Assembly: GCA_015179125.1 (NCBI GenBank)
Contig: WHVA01000092.1
Span: 1-64,000 of the forward strand
Direction: 5' to 3'
DNA from: Gautieria morchelliformis
Taxonomy: Eukaryota > Basidiomycota > Agaricomycetes > Gomphales > Gomphaceae
DNA length: 64,000 nt
The position numbers and the translations under genes were made by a program. The notes under the pieces were generated by a model. That model made no database searches. It was not told the origin of the DNA and worked only from the letters and a program-made list of their open reading frames with translations. Below, piece after piece: positions 10,254 to 19,669 of this stretch. Positions within the stretch are counted from its first letter, which is position 1. Each line of letters opens with the position of its first letter.

Positions 10254-10616
10254 TTATTAATTTTTGTCCTTCACACCATGGGGGTAATCCCAAAAACAAA
10301 ATTTCTCATCCAATTTTAATGATATATTGATCCTGTCAATACAATCTGTCCAAAATACACCAAAGAGTGTTTCTGCAAGAGGGATAAGCGCCAACCTTTT
10401 TTTTGACGGCTGTAGAGGCCAATATGTACCACCTGCCAATCTGGGATGTGTTTGCAAGATTTTCTCACTCAAAATTGAAGCCAGTTGATATCCCTCAATA
10501 CAATATGTTCTTACTACTAAAGGGAGTGTTTCTACAAGAGGAATAAGAATTTGGCCATGGTTTGGAGGATGAGAAAATTTTGCACAAAAGTAGTGGCGGC
10601 TAAGTGAGCGGCACCA
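10254..10616 (+). other. Transposon 3' non-coding region with internal duplication
   Basis: No gene. Two imperfect copies of a block containing CAATACAAT...GAGTGTTTCT.CAAGAG..ATAAG start near 10335 and 10495, about 160 bp apart. The right inverted repeat closes the element. Confidence 0.6.
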
Positions 10617-13064
10617 TACACCAAAATAGACCTCCGGCACGCTTATCACCTTGTCCGCATCCGGGAAGGTGACGAGTGGAAAACCACTTTCCGCACCCGC
10701 TACGGTGCTTTTGAGTGGGTTGTCATGCCTTTTGGTCTAACCAATGCTCCCGCCGCTTTTCAGCGATTCATGAACGACATATTTTCCGACCTCCTCGACG
10801 TATGCGTCCTAGTCTACATTGACGACATCCTCATCTATTCCGACACACCGGAAAAACATCGGGAACATGTCCGTGAAGTACTCCGCCGTCTACGCAAACA
10901 CCATCTCTACGCAAAAGCAGAGAAATGCGAATGGCATCGCGACACGGTCGAATACCTGGGCTACATCCTCTCTCCTACGGGTCTTACCATGGCAGAGGAC
11001 AAGGTCAAGGCAATTCAAGAATGGACGGAACCCCGACGTGTTAAGGATGTACAGTCTTTCCTTGGCTTCGCCAACTTTTACCGGCGTTTCATTTATAATT
11101 TTTCCGACATTACTGTTCCGCTCATGCGTCTCACCAGGGAGGGTGCCCCATGGAATTTCACTCCGGAATGCCGTTCCGCATTTGAAGCCCTCAAATCGGC
11201 CGTCACTATGGCTCCTATACTCGGTTTCTGGATTCCTGATGCCCAACTTGTACTCGAAACCGACGCTTCCGACTACGCACTAGCCGCCATTCTTTCCATC
11301 ATTTCCCCCGACGATGGAGAAATTCATCCGATCGCCTTTCATTCCCGCACCTTTTCCGCCCCGGAACTCAACTACGACGTCCACGATAAGGAACTACTTG
11401 CGATTTTCGAAGCCTTCAAAATCTGGAGACACTACCTCGAAGGTCCAACTTATCCGATTGACGTTGTAACGGATCATAAGAACCTTGAGTATTTTGCAAC
11501 TACTAAGATTTTGACCCGCCGTCAAGTCCGCTGGTCTGAATATCTCTCACAGTTCAACATGGTGATTCGTTTCCGCCCCGGAAAGCTCGGAGCAAAACCC
11601 GACGCACTCACTAGACGTTGGGACGTCTACCCAAAAGAGGGAAGTAGCGACTATGCCAGCGTTAATCCGCACAATTTCCGCCCAGTATTCTCCACAGAGC
11701 AACTGGCATCGTCCCTGCGTGCCACAGCATTGCAGTTTCCGCTACTCCACACCTCAATTATTATGGACACCGAGTCTCTCCATTCCGACATCTGTTCTGC
11801 ACTCCGATCCGACCCCATCTCTGCAGCCCACCTCGATGACCCCACCAGTCCTGGATGGTCCCTCGATTCCGACGGATTTCTCCGGTACAAGTCCCGGATT
11901 TACGTTCCGGACACCAACGATCACAAACCCTACGGCCTCCTGAAGCAACTTCCGATCCCGGAACAACCCTGGAATTCGATATCCATGGATTTCATTGAGA
12001 AGCTTCCTAGGTCATCTGGCTATGATACCATTCTAATGATCTTTGACCGCCTTACAAAGCAGTCCATCTTTATTCCGACCTACGACACCATCACTTCCAC
12101 CCAACTCGCACAACTCTTCGTGCTCCACGTCTTTTCCAAGCACGGAATCCCCTCCCATGTCACTTCTGACCGTGGTTCCGAATTCGTGTCATCCTTTTTC
12201 CACACACTCGGCAAGGCTCTCGACATGAAGCTCCACTTCACTTCCAGTTATCACCCCGAAGGAGACGGACAAACGGAACGTACTAATCAGACCCTTGAGC
12301 AGTATCTCCGCGTCTATTGCAACTACCAACACAGCAATTGGTCCGACCTCCTTCCACTTGCGGAATTTGCCTACAACAATGCACCTTCCGCTACCACCGG
12401 AATTTCACCCTTTTACGCCAACAAGGGCTACCACCCGAATCTCGCCATCCACCCTGAACGTGACCTCGCCTCTGCAGGAGCCTGAGATTTCATTGTGGAA
12501 CTCGACAACCTTCACCAGCACCTCCGAGAGAACATTTCCGCTGCACAAAAGAGATACCAAACTTCCGCCGATCGGAAACACCTTCCGCAACCAGCATTCG
12601 AGATTGGCGACAAAGCCTTTGTCAAAGCGGAAAACTTCCGCACCACTTGCCCCTCGAAGAAGCTCTCTGAGAAATACCTCGGTCCTTACGAGATCATCGC
12701 TAAGGCCGGCAGTCGTTCTTTCACTCTCAGACTTCCTGACAATATGCGCGCAGTACATCCGGTATTCCATGTCTCTATGCTTGAGCCCGCAGTCCCGAAT
12801 ACAATTCCGAATCGAGAACAACCTCCGCCTCCGCCGGTTGTCATCGACGGAGAACCGGAATATGAGATCTCGGAAATTCTCAACTCCAAGCTCGACAGAA
12901 GATACCGCTGCCAACTCCAGTACCTAGTCAAGTGGGCAGGCTATGAAAACACCGACGAAGAGACCTCGTGGATTTCCGCCACGGAACTAGATCACGCCTC
13001 TGACCTCGTCTCTGATTTTCACAAGTCATACCCTGATAAGCCTGGCCCCATTTCCGCGCCCTAG
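10617..13064 (+). pseudogene. Gyp-1 RT (3' part), RNase H, integrase, chromodomain
   Basis: One frame runs from 10617 with TKIDLRHAYH, MPFGLTNAPAAFQRFMN and the RT catalytic YIDDILIY (about 10815). RNase H follows (LETDASDYALAA; HDKELLAI; VTDHKNLEYF). The integrase lacks its HHCC zinc-binding region: RIYVPDTND runs straight into HKPYGLLKQLP, an in-frame deletion near 11920. The catalytic core keeps Asp in SMDFIEKLP, Asp in TSDRGSEF and Glu in DGQTERTNQ. A TGA at 12483-12485 interrupts it; the related fragment at 16171 has CGA there. Downstream come the GPY/F-type module and a chromodomain (EYEISEIL, LQYLVKWAGYE, SWI; about 12850-13060). The frame ends at 13062-13064. The chromodomain would direct insertion to marked chromatin. 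Confidence 0.9.
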
Positions 13065-13186
13065 TCAATTCCGACACCACTTCCGATACCCTCATTTCTT
13101 ACAGTTCTGAAGTCACACACATTTCCGATTAATTTTCCGTTATGATTTCCGACACTTCAAGAAAATATGTTACAAGCTTTCGACCC

Positions 13187-14438
13187 CTACTCCTCTCTCA
13201 TCGTTTCCGCCTCACCCCCGTTTTCCGCTTCCGCACCCTCTTCCGCATTCCCTATCTCCACGTTGACCAATTCGGTCCCCACCCTCGTATCCGCCACCTG
13301 ACTTGCACCCATTTCCACCCTGTTCTCCTCCTGCATCCGCAGTTCCATCCTTTCCCGGACCATGTCGTTCCGCCACCGGTACTCCCGCTTGAACTGCTCC
13401 AAGACCGCCGACATGATGGTCATTTGATTTTGGAAGGACAACAACTGTTGTTGTTGAACTTCCGCCATCTCCTCCAGAGTGTTCCGGACCCCGCGCTGGG
13501 ATCTCCGGATACCCCTCAACGACCTTGCGATGTCGAACAACGGCGACACCATGGAGAAGCGGTTGAGCACCGCTGTCTCTGAGGTGCCGGTCACCGGAAA
13601 TCCTTCCGGCTTCTTTCCGCTCGGTCTCAGCTTTGACTTGGGGGTTTCAGGCCCCTCAGTCTCAACCCTGCGCCGCTTCCGCTCCACCCTCGCGGCACAC
13701 CCATCCACCACGCAACGGCGCTTCTTGTTCCGGCACCGTTCGCAGGCCGTCTCCCGCGGATTTTCCGACCACACACACTCCAGGCCCTTGACCTCGCACG
13801 TGTCGCAAGGAGCCTTCTCCTCCTCGCCGTCCCTGGGTTTCCTTTTCCGGGTCGCGGGATTTTCCGGCCCCAGCTCTCGCAACTCCAGTATCCAGGCCAG
13901 CTACTCTTTCCGAGCTTGCTGGAACTCACCCGCCCTCCGTTTCCGCTCCTCAACGACGTTCGGCATGGGAGCACTTTCTTTCTGCTTCCCCTTGCCCTCT
14001 GGAGTCGGCGTGCTTTCCGCACTGCTTTCCGCTTCCGACTCCCCCTCGGATTCTGCGACTCTCTGGTAGTTTTCTGTGAGCTCCGGAACACCCCACACGA
14101 CATTTCCGACTCACCCGGAATTTCCCTGCCTTTTCCGCCACGGCCATGTCCTCTGCAGCCTTTTTTGCCGGGTCCCGTTTCCGCTGTTCTTCGCGGACAC
14201 GCGACTCCTCCTCGCGACGTCTACGGTCACGCTCCTCCTTCTCCTTCCGCTCCTGTTCCCGATGCTCCTGTTCCTTGTGCTCTTTCTCCTTGCGCTCCTC
14301 CTCCAGACGCTCCCTCTCCTTCCGCGCGGCTTCCTCAGCCTCGCGCCTTTTGGCCAATTCCTTTTGCGCGAGCATATCAGCAAAGTGCTGCTTCATCTCA
14401 GCGCTGGTCATTTTGGAAAAGTCGACTGGAGTGCTCAT
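13187..14438 (-). pseudogene. Antisense ORF of Gyp-1: coiled coil plus cysteine cluster
   Basis: Between the pol stop and the 3' LTR the informative strand is minus. An ATG at 14438 starts MSTPVDFSKMTSAEMKQHF, followed by about 80 residues of almost pure E/K/R heptads (RKERERLEEERKEKEHKEQ), a strong coiled coil. After a frame change near 14100 and one TAG at about 13901 come a serine/glutamate-rich stretch and a cysteine block (CDTC, C, CERCRNKKRRC, C) with spacing C-x2-C-x5-C-x9-C-x2-C-x5-C. A basic patch and a Q-rich helix follow, ending at 13187. The block loosely resembles a Zn2Cys6 DNA-binding cluster. Role unknown; it may be a regulator or a captured gene. It is not a shadow, because pol has ended here. 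Confidence 0.6.
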
Positions 14439-14545
14439 GATGGATAAAACAGAAGACACGTCTTGTTTCCCGCCTATCTTTCGAACTCCGACGTGTTTGT
14501 TCACAGGTCACGTGATCCAACCTGTGGTCTCGCGGGGCTCGACCT

Positions 14546-14559
14546 TAGAAGGGAGATAC
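14546..14559 (+). promoter_or_regulatory. Gyp-1 polypurine tract
   Basis: AGAAGGGAGATAC-like purine run directly before the 3' LTR; the expected second-strand primer site. Confidence 0.6.
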
Positions 14560-15240
14560 TGTTATGACCGTTCATTTCCGACTTCCGACTCTCAGTTCCG
14601 CCACTCCTTCCGCCCCTCCGATACTTCCGCAACACTTTCCGCCCCTCCGATAATTCCGACATTCCACCCCTTGTACATTTCCCTTGTTCTTTCGACTCTA
14701 CTACTCGGACCCACCGGACCCGTTTCATCGTTCATCAGAACCACATATCCGGTCACCCTTGTAGTTTGTTGTCAGACATGTTTTCCAGACCCCTTGTTCT
14801 TTACCATTGTTCTACCTTACCCTGAACCCCCCTTGTAGTCCCATTGTTCCAAATAGTTAGTTCCCACACATTGTACTCGACTTCCGCTTCCTCCGGAATT
14901 TGCTTAGTACCATACCATTACTTGTTGCTCTGCGCTTTGTATAAAACCCCCTCATGTATGTCTGTTATTCTGCAATCAGATAATCACCTTCGATACTTGA
15001 TTTCCTTCGCTCCATCTCCTGTTCTTAGCACAGCGAGTCTAGCAAGATCTCAGTCTCTCCGCCTTTCCGCCTTCCGCCTCAGTTCCGACTCAAGTTCCGA
15101 CCAAACCCTTTGTTCAGCACTTTCCGACTTCCGACTCATTTCCGAAATACCTAGGACGATAGTTCATTGGGGGCGCAACCTATAAGTTGAAGCCGCTGTC
15201 CTTTCCAGTTCCGACTTAGTGGAAATCTTGATACGTAACA
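14560..15240 (+). repeat. Gyp-1 3' LTR
   Basis: 681 bp, TGTTATGACC ... GATACGTAACA. By my count the pentamer TTCCG occurs about 16 times here on one strand, against less than one expected by chance. Confidence 0.95.
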
Positions 15241-15245
15241 CCTTC

Positions 15246-16002
15246 TATGAACAACTCAGGTATCCTCATAGAGGGACCTGGTGAGGTCATCGGAATCTGT
15301 GTCTGACATATGAATGTCCGAGTACGGAGCCGGTGGCGATCATGGGCTGTCGGTGAGGACATGGGGTGGGGAGTCAATGCCCATGTCCTGCCAGAAGGTC
15401 GCCTCGGCGACCGGGTCGTGGGCTAGTGATGGGCCTCGAGTCATGGCTAGCTTGTGGCCTAGCCGTGCTTGGGTGATTGTTGAGGCCGTGGCCTTCATGG
15501 ATGCTGCTCGGTCATGGTCCCGCAGGGCCGCCAGGGGCCTCCTCCCGGGCCTGTTTCAGCACGGTAGCCATACCGTGCATGCATGTGGGACCCCAATGGT
15601 GTCTCTTTAGCCTCCTTCAGGAGGTCCTGGAACCTCTGCTTCTTGGTGTCGCAGAGGACGAACCATTCATCCCGGTGTTGCGTTCGTTTTCCGACAGGCC
15701 ACGGCAGGCGGCCTGTTACGGTGAACAATGGGTCCCTGAGAGGCATGAGTTCCCCTTCCCCCGGTAGAGGGTTAGGAACTGTCATTGCCGGTGGGGGAAA
15801 TGACACCAATGATGTGGGCCGGAGGACCATCTGTCTGGCCCTCTCTTGTTCGGCTGCGATGTGCTCAGCGTGGGCTGCGGCCACCGCCTGCCCCAACGCT
15901 GGGTCATCGACTGTGCGACTTGGTGATTGTGCCAGGTACTCCTGGGTGATGTGTTTGTGTACATAACTGATGGGGTCATAGGTTATGAGCTTGTCATAAC
16001 CT
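15246..16002 (-). pseudogene. Gyp-3c accessory ORF, C-terminal part
   Basis: Minus-strand remnant continuous with the Gyp-3c LTR once Gyp-1 is removed. Reading from 16002 down: QGYDKLITYDP, ITQEYLAQ, DDPALGQAVAAAHAEHIAAEQER, then the PPP...PLPGEGE..PLRDPLF block and KKQRFQDLLKEA. Near 15250-15300 the C-terminus APYSDIHMSD...LTRSLYED is recognisable. These blocks match the third ORF of Gyp-3a, 3b, 3d and 3e. The central part (GTP.DI...GW) is missing, and several frame changes are present. Its sequence is closest to Gyp-3e, suggesting a subfamily. Confidence 0.7.
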
Positions 16003-16516
16003 TGGGCTACTGCAACTATCAACAGGACAACTGGTCCGAGTTGCTACCACTTGCCAAGTTTGCATACAACAATGCTCCCAGTGCCACCACCGGAATTTCT
16101 CCGTTCTTTGCCAACAAATGCTACAACCTGAACTTGACAGTTCACCCTGAAAGGGACCTTGCTTCCTCTCGGGCCCGAGACTTCGCAGTTGACCTTGACC
16201 AGCTTCATGCTGCCTTGAAAGAGCAGATCAAATCTGCTCAATCTCGGTATCAGGTCTTGGCTGACGCATGTCGTGCTCCCACCCCCGAGTTCACGATTGG
16301 ATCCTTAGTGTTTGTAAAAGCGCAGTTCTTCCGGACAACCCGGCCCTCGAAGAAGCTGGCCAAAAAGTACCTCGGCCCCTTTGGGATCATAGGCCAGGCT
16401 GGATCTAGAGCTTACATCCTACGGCTTCCGGACAGCCTTCGGGCAGTCCACCCAGTCTTCCATGTCTCCATGCTTGAACCTGCAACACCAAATACTATCC
16501 CGAACCGGGTTCAGTC
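16003..16516 (+). pseudogene. Gypsy integrase C-terminal fragment
   Basis: An open segment homologous to the end of Gyp-1 pol: DNWSELLPLAKFAYNNAPSA, TGISPFFANK, the ARDFAVDLDQLH region, KKLAKKYLGPFGIIGQAG (GPY/F module) and HPVFHVSMLEPA. It stops at the solo LTR; six bases of it reappear at 17387-17392. No LTR or upstream pol is attached. It supplies the reference for the Gyp-1 stop at 12483 because it keeps CGA at the same codon. Confidence 0.85.
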
Positions 16517-17381
16517 TGTAGAAAGTCTTGTCGGCAGGGGTGCGTACGTATGAGTGGTTCGTGAGGTTCGTAGAGAGTTATGGAGAGAATAGAGGAGAGA
16601 AAGCCACAACGCTTGTTTGCGCTAACACCGCGCGCAGTGACAACTACGACTAATACCGACTGTCAACAACATCCAGTCAAAGGAAACACTAGCCTCAGTG
16701 GGCTCAAACAAGAGTGCAAAGGTGGATTTTAACTGCCTAAGGTTCTATACATGTATCCTAGCTATTTAAGTCATTGGAACAAACCTATACTATGCTAGAT
16801 ACGAAAGGGGGTTATGGAGCAACGAGTGCCGCCAGTGCATGATTATGCACCGGCACCGGAGTTGTCCCTTATCACATGGAGCTAATATATGCATCAGGAA
16901 CGATGGAGCGTCTTCCGTGCTGCGTCTCGGATCTGTTCCTTGGTTGGCCCTGGAACTGGGCTCAGGGTCAAGGTCACCGGTTAGATGTGCACGCGAGTGA
17001 TAGCGCGCACGCACATGATATGCAGTGCCGGCAGTAATTACGTGCACATCCATGTCCTGGGATGTGCCGGGAGGTTGTTATTGTTAGAATAAGAGAGATG
17101 CGAGTAAGAACGATGCAATGTATATGGGGCGTTTGTCCTGTGAGCTCGTTGGGGCAAACGGATAGATACATACATGAAAAGTAAAGACTTATAAATGTTC
17201 TCAGAACAAAAGGAAAATAGAACAATAGGAAAAGCGAGAACAAAAGGGTTTGACAATGATACACACAAGCCTTGGATTAGATAAGCGGAATGAACGCATG
17301 ACCAGCTTGTCATAATTCCAACAGTTATGACCTTGTTAGTGGTGTATATGAATGTAAAAATCGATTTCCCTATTAATAACA
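16517..17381. repeat. Solo LTR, 865 bp, unidentified family
   Basis: Starts TGTAGAAAG, ends AATAACA, and is flanked by CAGTC at 16512-16516 and 17382-17386. Removing it rejoins the gypsy fragment in frame (...NRVQS|PP). It has no coding content; the ORFs inside it look random. A solo LTR left by LTR-LTR recombination is the simplest reading. Orientation is unknown. Confidence 0.75.
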
Positions 17382-17392
17382 CAGTCTCCACC

Positions 17393-17607
17393 TGTAAAGG
17401 GTGTTGATCTTAAGACCTTGTATCACAAGGCCACAACAGAACTTGACCAATGAGTGGTATTCTGAATGCTACGTAGTGACAGGTAAGAGTAAGATGCGAT
17501 GGGAACCGCTGGCCGGTTCCCACGCATGAACTATACAGTGGGTCCCTAAGGGGCCCACTGGGATTATGTAATAACTAATGTATATGTAGATACACAGGTT
17601 ATTTACA
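17393..17607 (-). repeat. Gyp-3a 3' LTR
   Basis: 215 bp, TGTAAAGG ... GTTATTTACA. It contains the hairpins GGGAACCG/CGGTTCCC and an imperfect AGTGGG.../...CCCACT stem. The minus-strand polypurine tract (complement of CCCTCCCCCTCT) lies at 17608-17619. Confidence 0.85.
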
Positions 17608-17643
17608 CCCTCCCCCTCTATAGATAACTATAGGGGTTAACTA

Positions 17644-19150
17644 CTACTCATAGAGGTCGTCCATGAGGGAATCCTCTAGAGTGGCCGATACGACGATGTC
17701 GTCGTCGTACCGGGCCAGAGGAGCACGTGACTCCTCCGGGGGCACCTCCGCGTCGTCGGTGGTGATCGGGTGATGCTGGACGGCCTCACCACTCGCGGCG
17801 GTCTCCGCTGGGGCTCTGGGGCCCGTGTCCTTGTGGAGCATGGCCTCAACGGCTGGGTCCTCCATTTGAGGACGAGGCCGGAAGCGTGCCAGCTCTTGGT
17901 CGAGCTGAGCGTGAGTGAGGGGCCGCGGCACTGCAGCCCTCATGTGGCTGGTCTCGATGACCTTTTGTTGGCCCTCATGGGCGGCGGCGCTGAATGCCGC
18001 TCCGGTGATGCTGCGCTGAACGTAATGTTCAATGCGCACTGCTCGCTCGCGAGTGACTCCCGCGTAGCGGGCCAGCCATCTCGCGATCTCCGCGAGTGGG
18101 ATGTCGGGGCTCGGCCCTCCATGGGGAATGGGCCCGTGATCGAGAGCCACAGGGTAGTGCTCTGAGGCATCAGCACTTCCCTGGCGTCGACGAGGCTCGA
18201 CCATTGGTCCGTCGAGCCGAAGAGGTCGAGTAGCCTCGCCCTTAGCGGTGATGCGACCCCTTTGACCCGGGGTGCAAGGGCCTTCAACCACATCCAGACG
18301 TCCATGTCATCTAGGTTGAAGGTGCCATCCGCGTTGTCACAGATGGCGGAGGGGATTCCTTCAGGGTTGTGTATCCAACCCTTCAGGATGGCCGCAATAT
18401 CGTGCGGGGTACCGCCTGCTATCACGAGACAATCCCTTTTGGAATTGCGAGCGCGTTGTTCATGCTTGATGCGTTTGAAAACGCCGATCATCTCGCGCGT
18501 ACACGCAATCTGCGGCGTTTCTTTTGCCTGCGCTATGAGTTCGACGAAGCGGGGTTCGTTGAGCGGGCAGACGTCGTACCATTGGCTATGACGTTGTTGG
18601 GCCTTTCCTACCGGTCGTGGTAGGAGGCCCGTCTCGGAGATCGGTGGATCTCCAAGTGGGATGAGCCTTCCCTCCCCGGGTAGGGAGGATGAACAGACTC
18701 AACTGTCCCCGCCGGCGGAGGTAGGGCCACGCCAGGCCCGATGTACTGGGCCTCGACCTGTGCTATCCGCCACTGAAGGGCGGGGTCGTGGATGGTGTGC
18801 GACGATGACGCCGCTAGGTAAGCGCTGATTGCGCTTTCCTTCGCAATGGCTAGGCCATTGACAGTGTGGAGGGAGCCGCGCAATTTCTTGCGCTTCTTCT
18901 TTGGCTGCTCTGCCAGCCGTTGTGCCCGTTCAGGGTCGTACGTCTTCCAGACGGACGAGTCAGACTCCCATCCATCTAGCACACCGTACGCAGAGTCGGA
19001 AGGTGCGCTCTCCCCTTCCGTTGTTGTCGTGGTCGGCGTCGGCGCCGACAAACGGGACGCGAGCCCCGATGTTGCGCGCGCCGACAACGGCGCCGTCGCG
19101 TGAGGTGAAGATGGCCCAGCCACTGGGTCTGTGGCTGGGTCATGTCGCAG
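17644..19150 (-). CDS. Gyp-3a accessory ORF, C-terminal part
   Basis: Downstream part of the env-position ORF, after Cop-1. In protein order: a Thr/Ser-rich spacer, DGWESDSSVWKTYDPERAQRLAEQ, basic KKKRKK, a conserved block (AISAYLAAS, DPALQWRIAQVEAQYIGPG, LPPPAGT), then GTPHDIAAILKGWIHNPEGIP with DNADGTFN.DDMDVWMW, a LLDLFGSTDQWSSLV block, LPLAEIARWLARYAG, IEHYVQRSITGAAFSAA and the acidic C-terminus ARYDDD...DSLMDDLYE ending in TAG at 17644. It is spread over three overlapping frames (18608-19123, 17940-18491, 17644-18291), so indels are present. No signal peptide or membrane segment is visible, so it is not a classical envelope protein. I do not recognise the family. Confidence 0.65.
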
Positions 19151-19155
19151 CCTTT

Positions 19156-19653
19156 TGTTGGGTGCATTTATGCTCCTGCACCAAAATCAAGCATAATATA
19201 TCCAATTTGTTGTGTGGCCTTCCAATTTCTTCTCACATTGTTCTTGTATTATGCATCCATTTCTCTGGTTATTTTCGAAATTTTCCACTCATTCCTTATC
19301 TCTCTATTTCATCTTGTTATCCCTACTTTCACAAGCGGCTGCACCCAGCGGAGTCTGAAATGACTTCGACGCGCGAGCTCTTGGGCGCTAAAGGGCCGGG
19401 TAGTAGTACATGCGCAGTGGAACACATTTCCCCCTCTCTCAGTGACCACTAAATTCACTGAGAGAGGCAAGTAAATTAGTCTAGTAGTCTTTGCATTTAT
19501 TGACCTAGAAATCCTCTGTAGTGAATTGATTTCTAGGTAGTGTATAATATATTTACAGTGACCACTAAATTCACTGAGAGAGTGAATTGATTTCTAGTCT
19601 ACTCTTTTGAATAACAAGTCCATACCTACTGCCTATAATTCCTGTCCTCCACA
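19156..19653 (+). repeat. Cop-1 5' LTR
   Basis: 498 bp, TGTTGGGTGC ... CTCCACA. It contains a perfect 13-bp hairpin at 19433-19467 (CCTCTCTCAGTGA / TCACTGAGAGAGG), a second copy of most of it near 19556-19582, and an 11-bp inverted repeat ACCTAGAAATC / GATTTCTAGGT between them. Confidence 0.95.
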
Positions 19654-19669
19654 GGGTTATGGGCCCCGG
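19654..19669 (+). promoter_or_regulatory. Cop-1 primer-binding site
   Basis: GGGTTATGGGCCCCGG abuts the 5' LTR. It matches the copia-class site that pairs with an internal fragment of initiator tRNA(Met). The ATG of gag (19659) lies inside it. Confidence 0.75.

Larger units (their letters stand above)
7629..10616 (+). mobile_element. TIR DNA transposon with TA duplication inside Gyp-1 RT
   Basis: 2988 bp bounded by inverted repeats of about 37 bp (7629-7665 and the complement of 10580-10616; both read TGGTGCCGCTCACTTAG at the tip, with 3-4 mismatches further in). It is flanked by TA at 7627-7628 and 10617-10618. Excising it and one TA restores the Gyp-1 RT sequence across the join. TA duplication and a DDE transposase suggest the Tc1/mariner-like superfamily, but the spacing of the catalytic residues is unusual. 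The element is younger than Gyp-1. Confidence 0.92.
4464..15240 (+). mobile_element. Gyp-1: Ty3/gypsy chromovirus carrying a TIR transposon
   Basis: Two 681-bp LTRs (4464-5144 and 14560-15240) flank gag, protease, RT, RNase H, integrase and a chromodomain on the plus strand, plus an antisense ORF before the 3' LTR. The target duplication CCTTC is exact at 4459-4463 and 15241-15245. Removing the element rejoins the two halves of Gyp-3c. About eight differences separate the LTRs. A DNA transposon sits in RT at 7629-10616. All Gyp-1 genes are broken by frameshifts or stops. The element is very rich in the pentamer TTCCG and its complement. Confidence 0.95.

Noticed and set aside
12405..12914. 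Minus-strand ORF of 169 codons
   Set aside because: Opposite the integrase and chromodomain frame, with no motif.
13142..14838. Plus-strand ORFs 13142-13582, 13479-14069, 13916-14440 and 14146-14838
   Set aside because: They are the shadows here: low-complexity Ser/Arg/Pro readings of the coiled-coil and cysteine-cluster ORF on the minus strand.
16517..17381. Small ORFs (such as 17038-17391 minus) in the gap
   Set aside because: They lie in a solo LTR defined by its CAGTC duplication and show no domain; one also crosses the element boundary.
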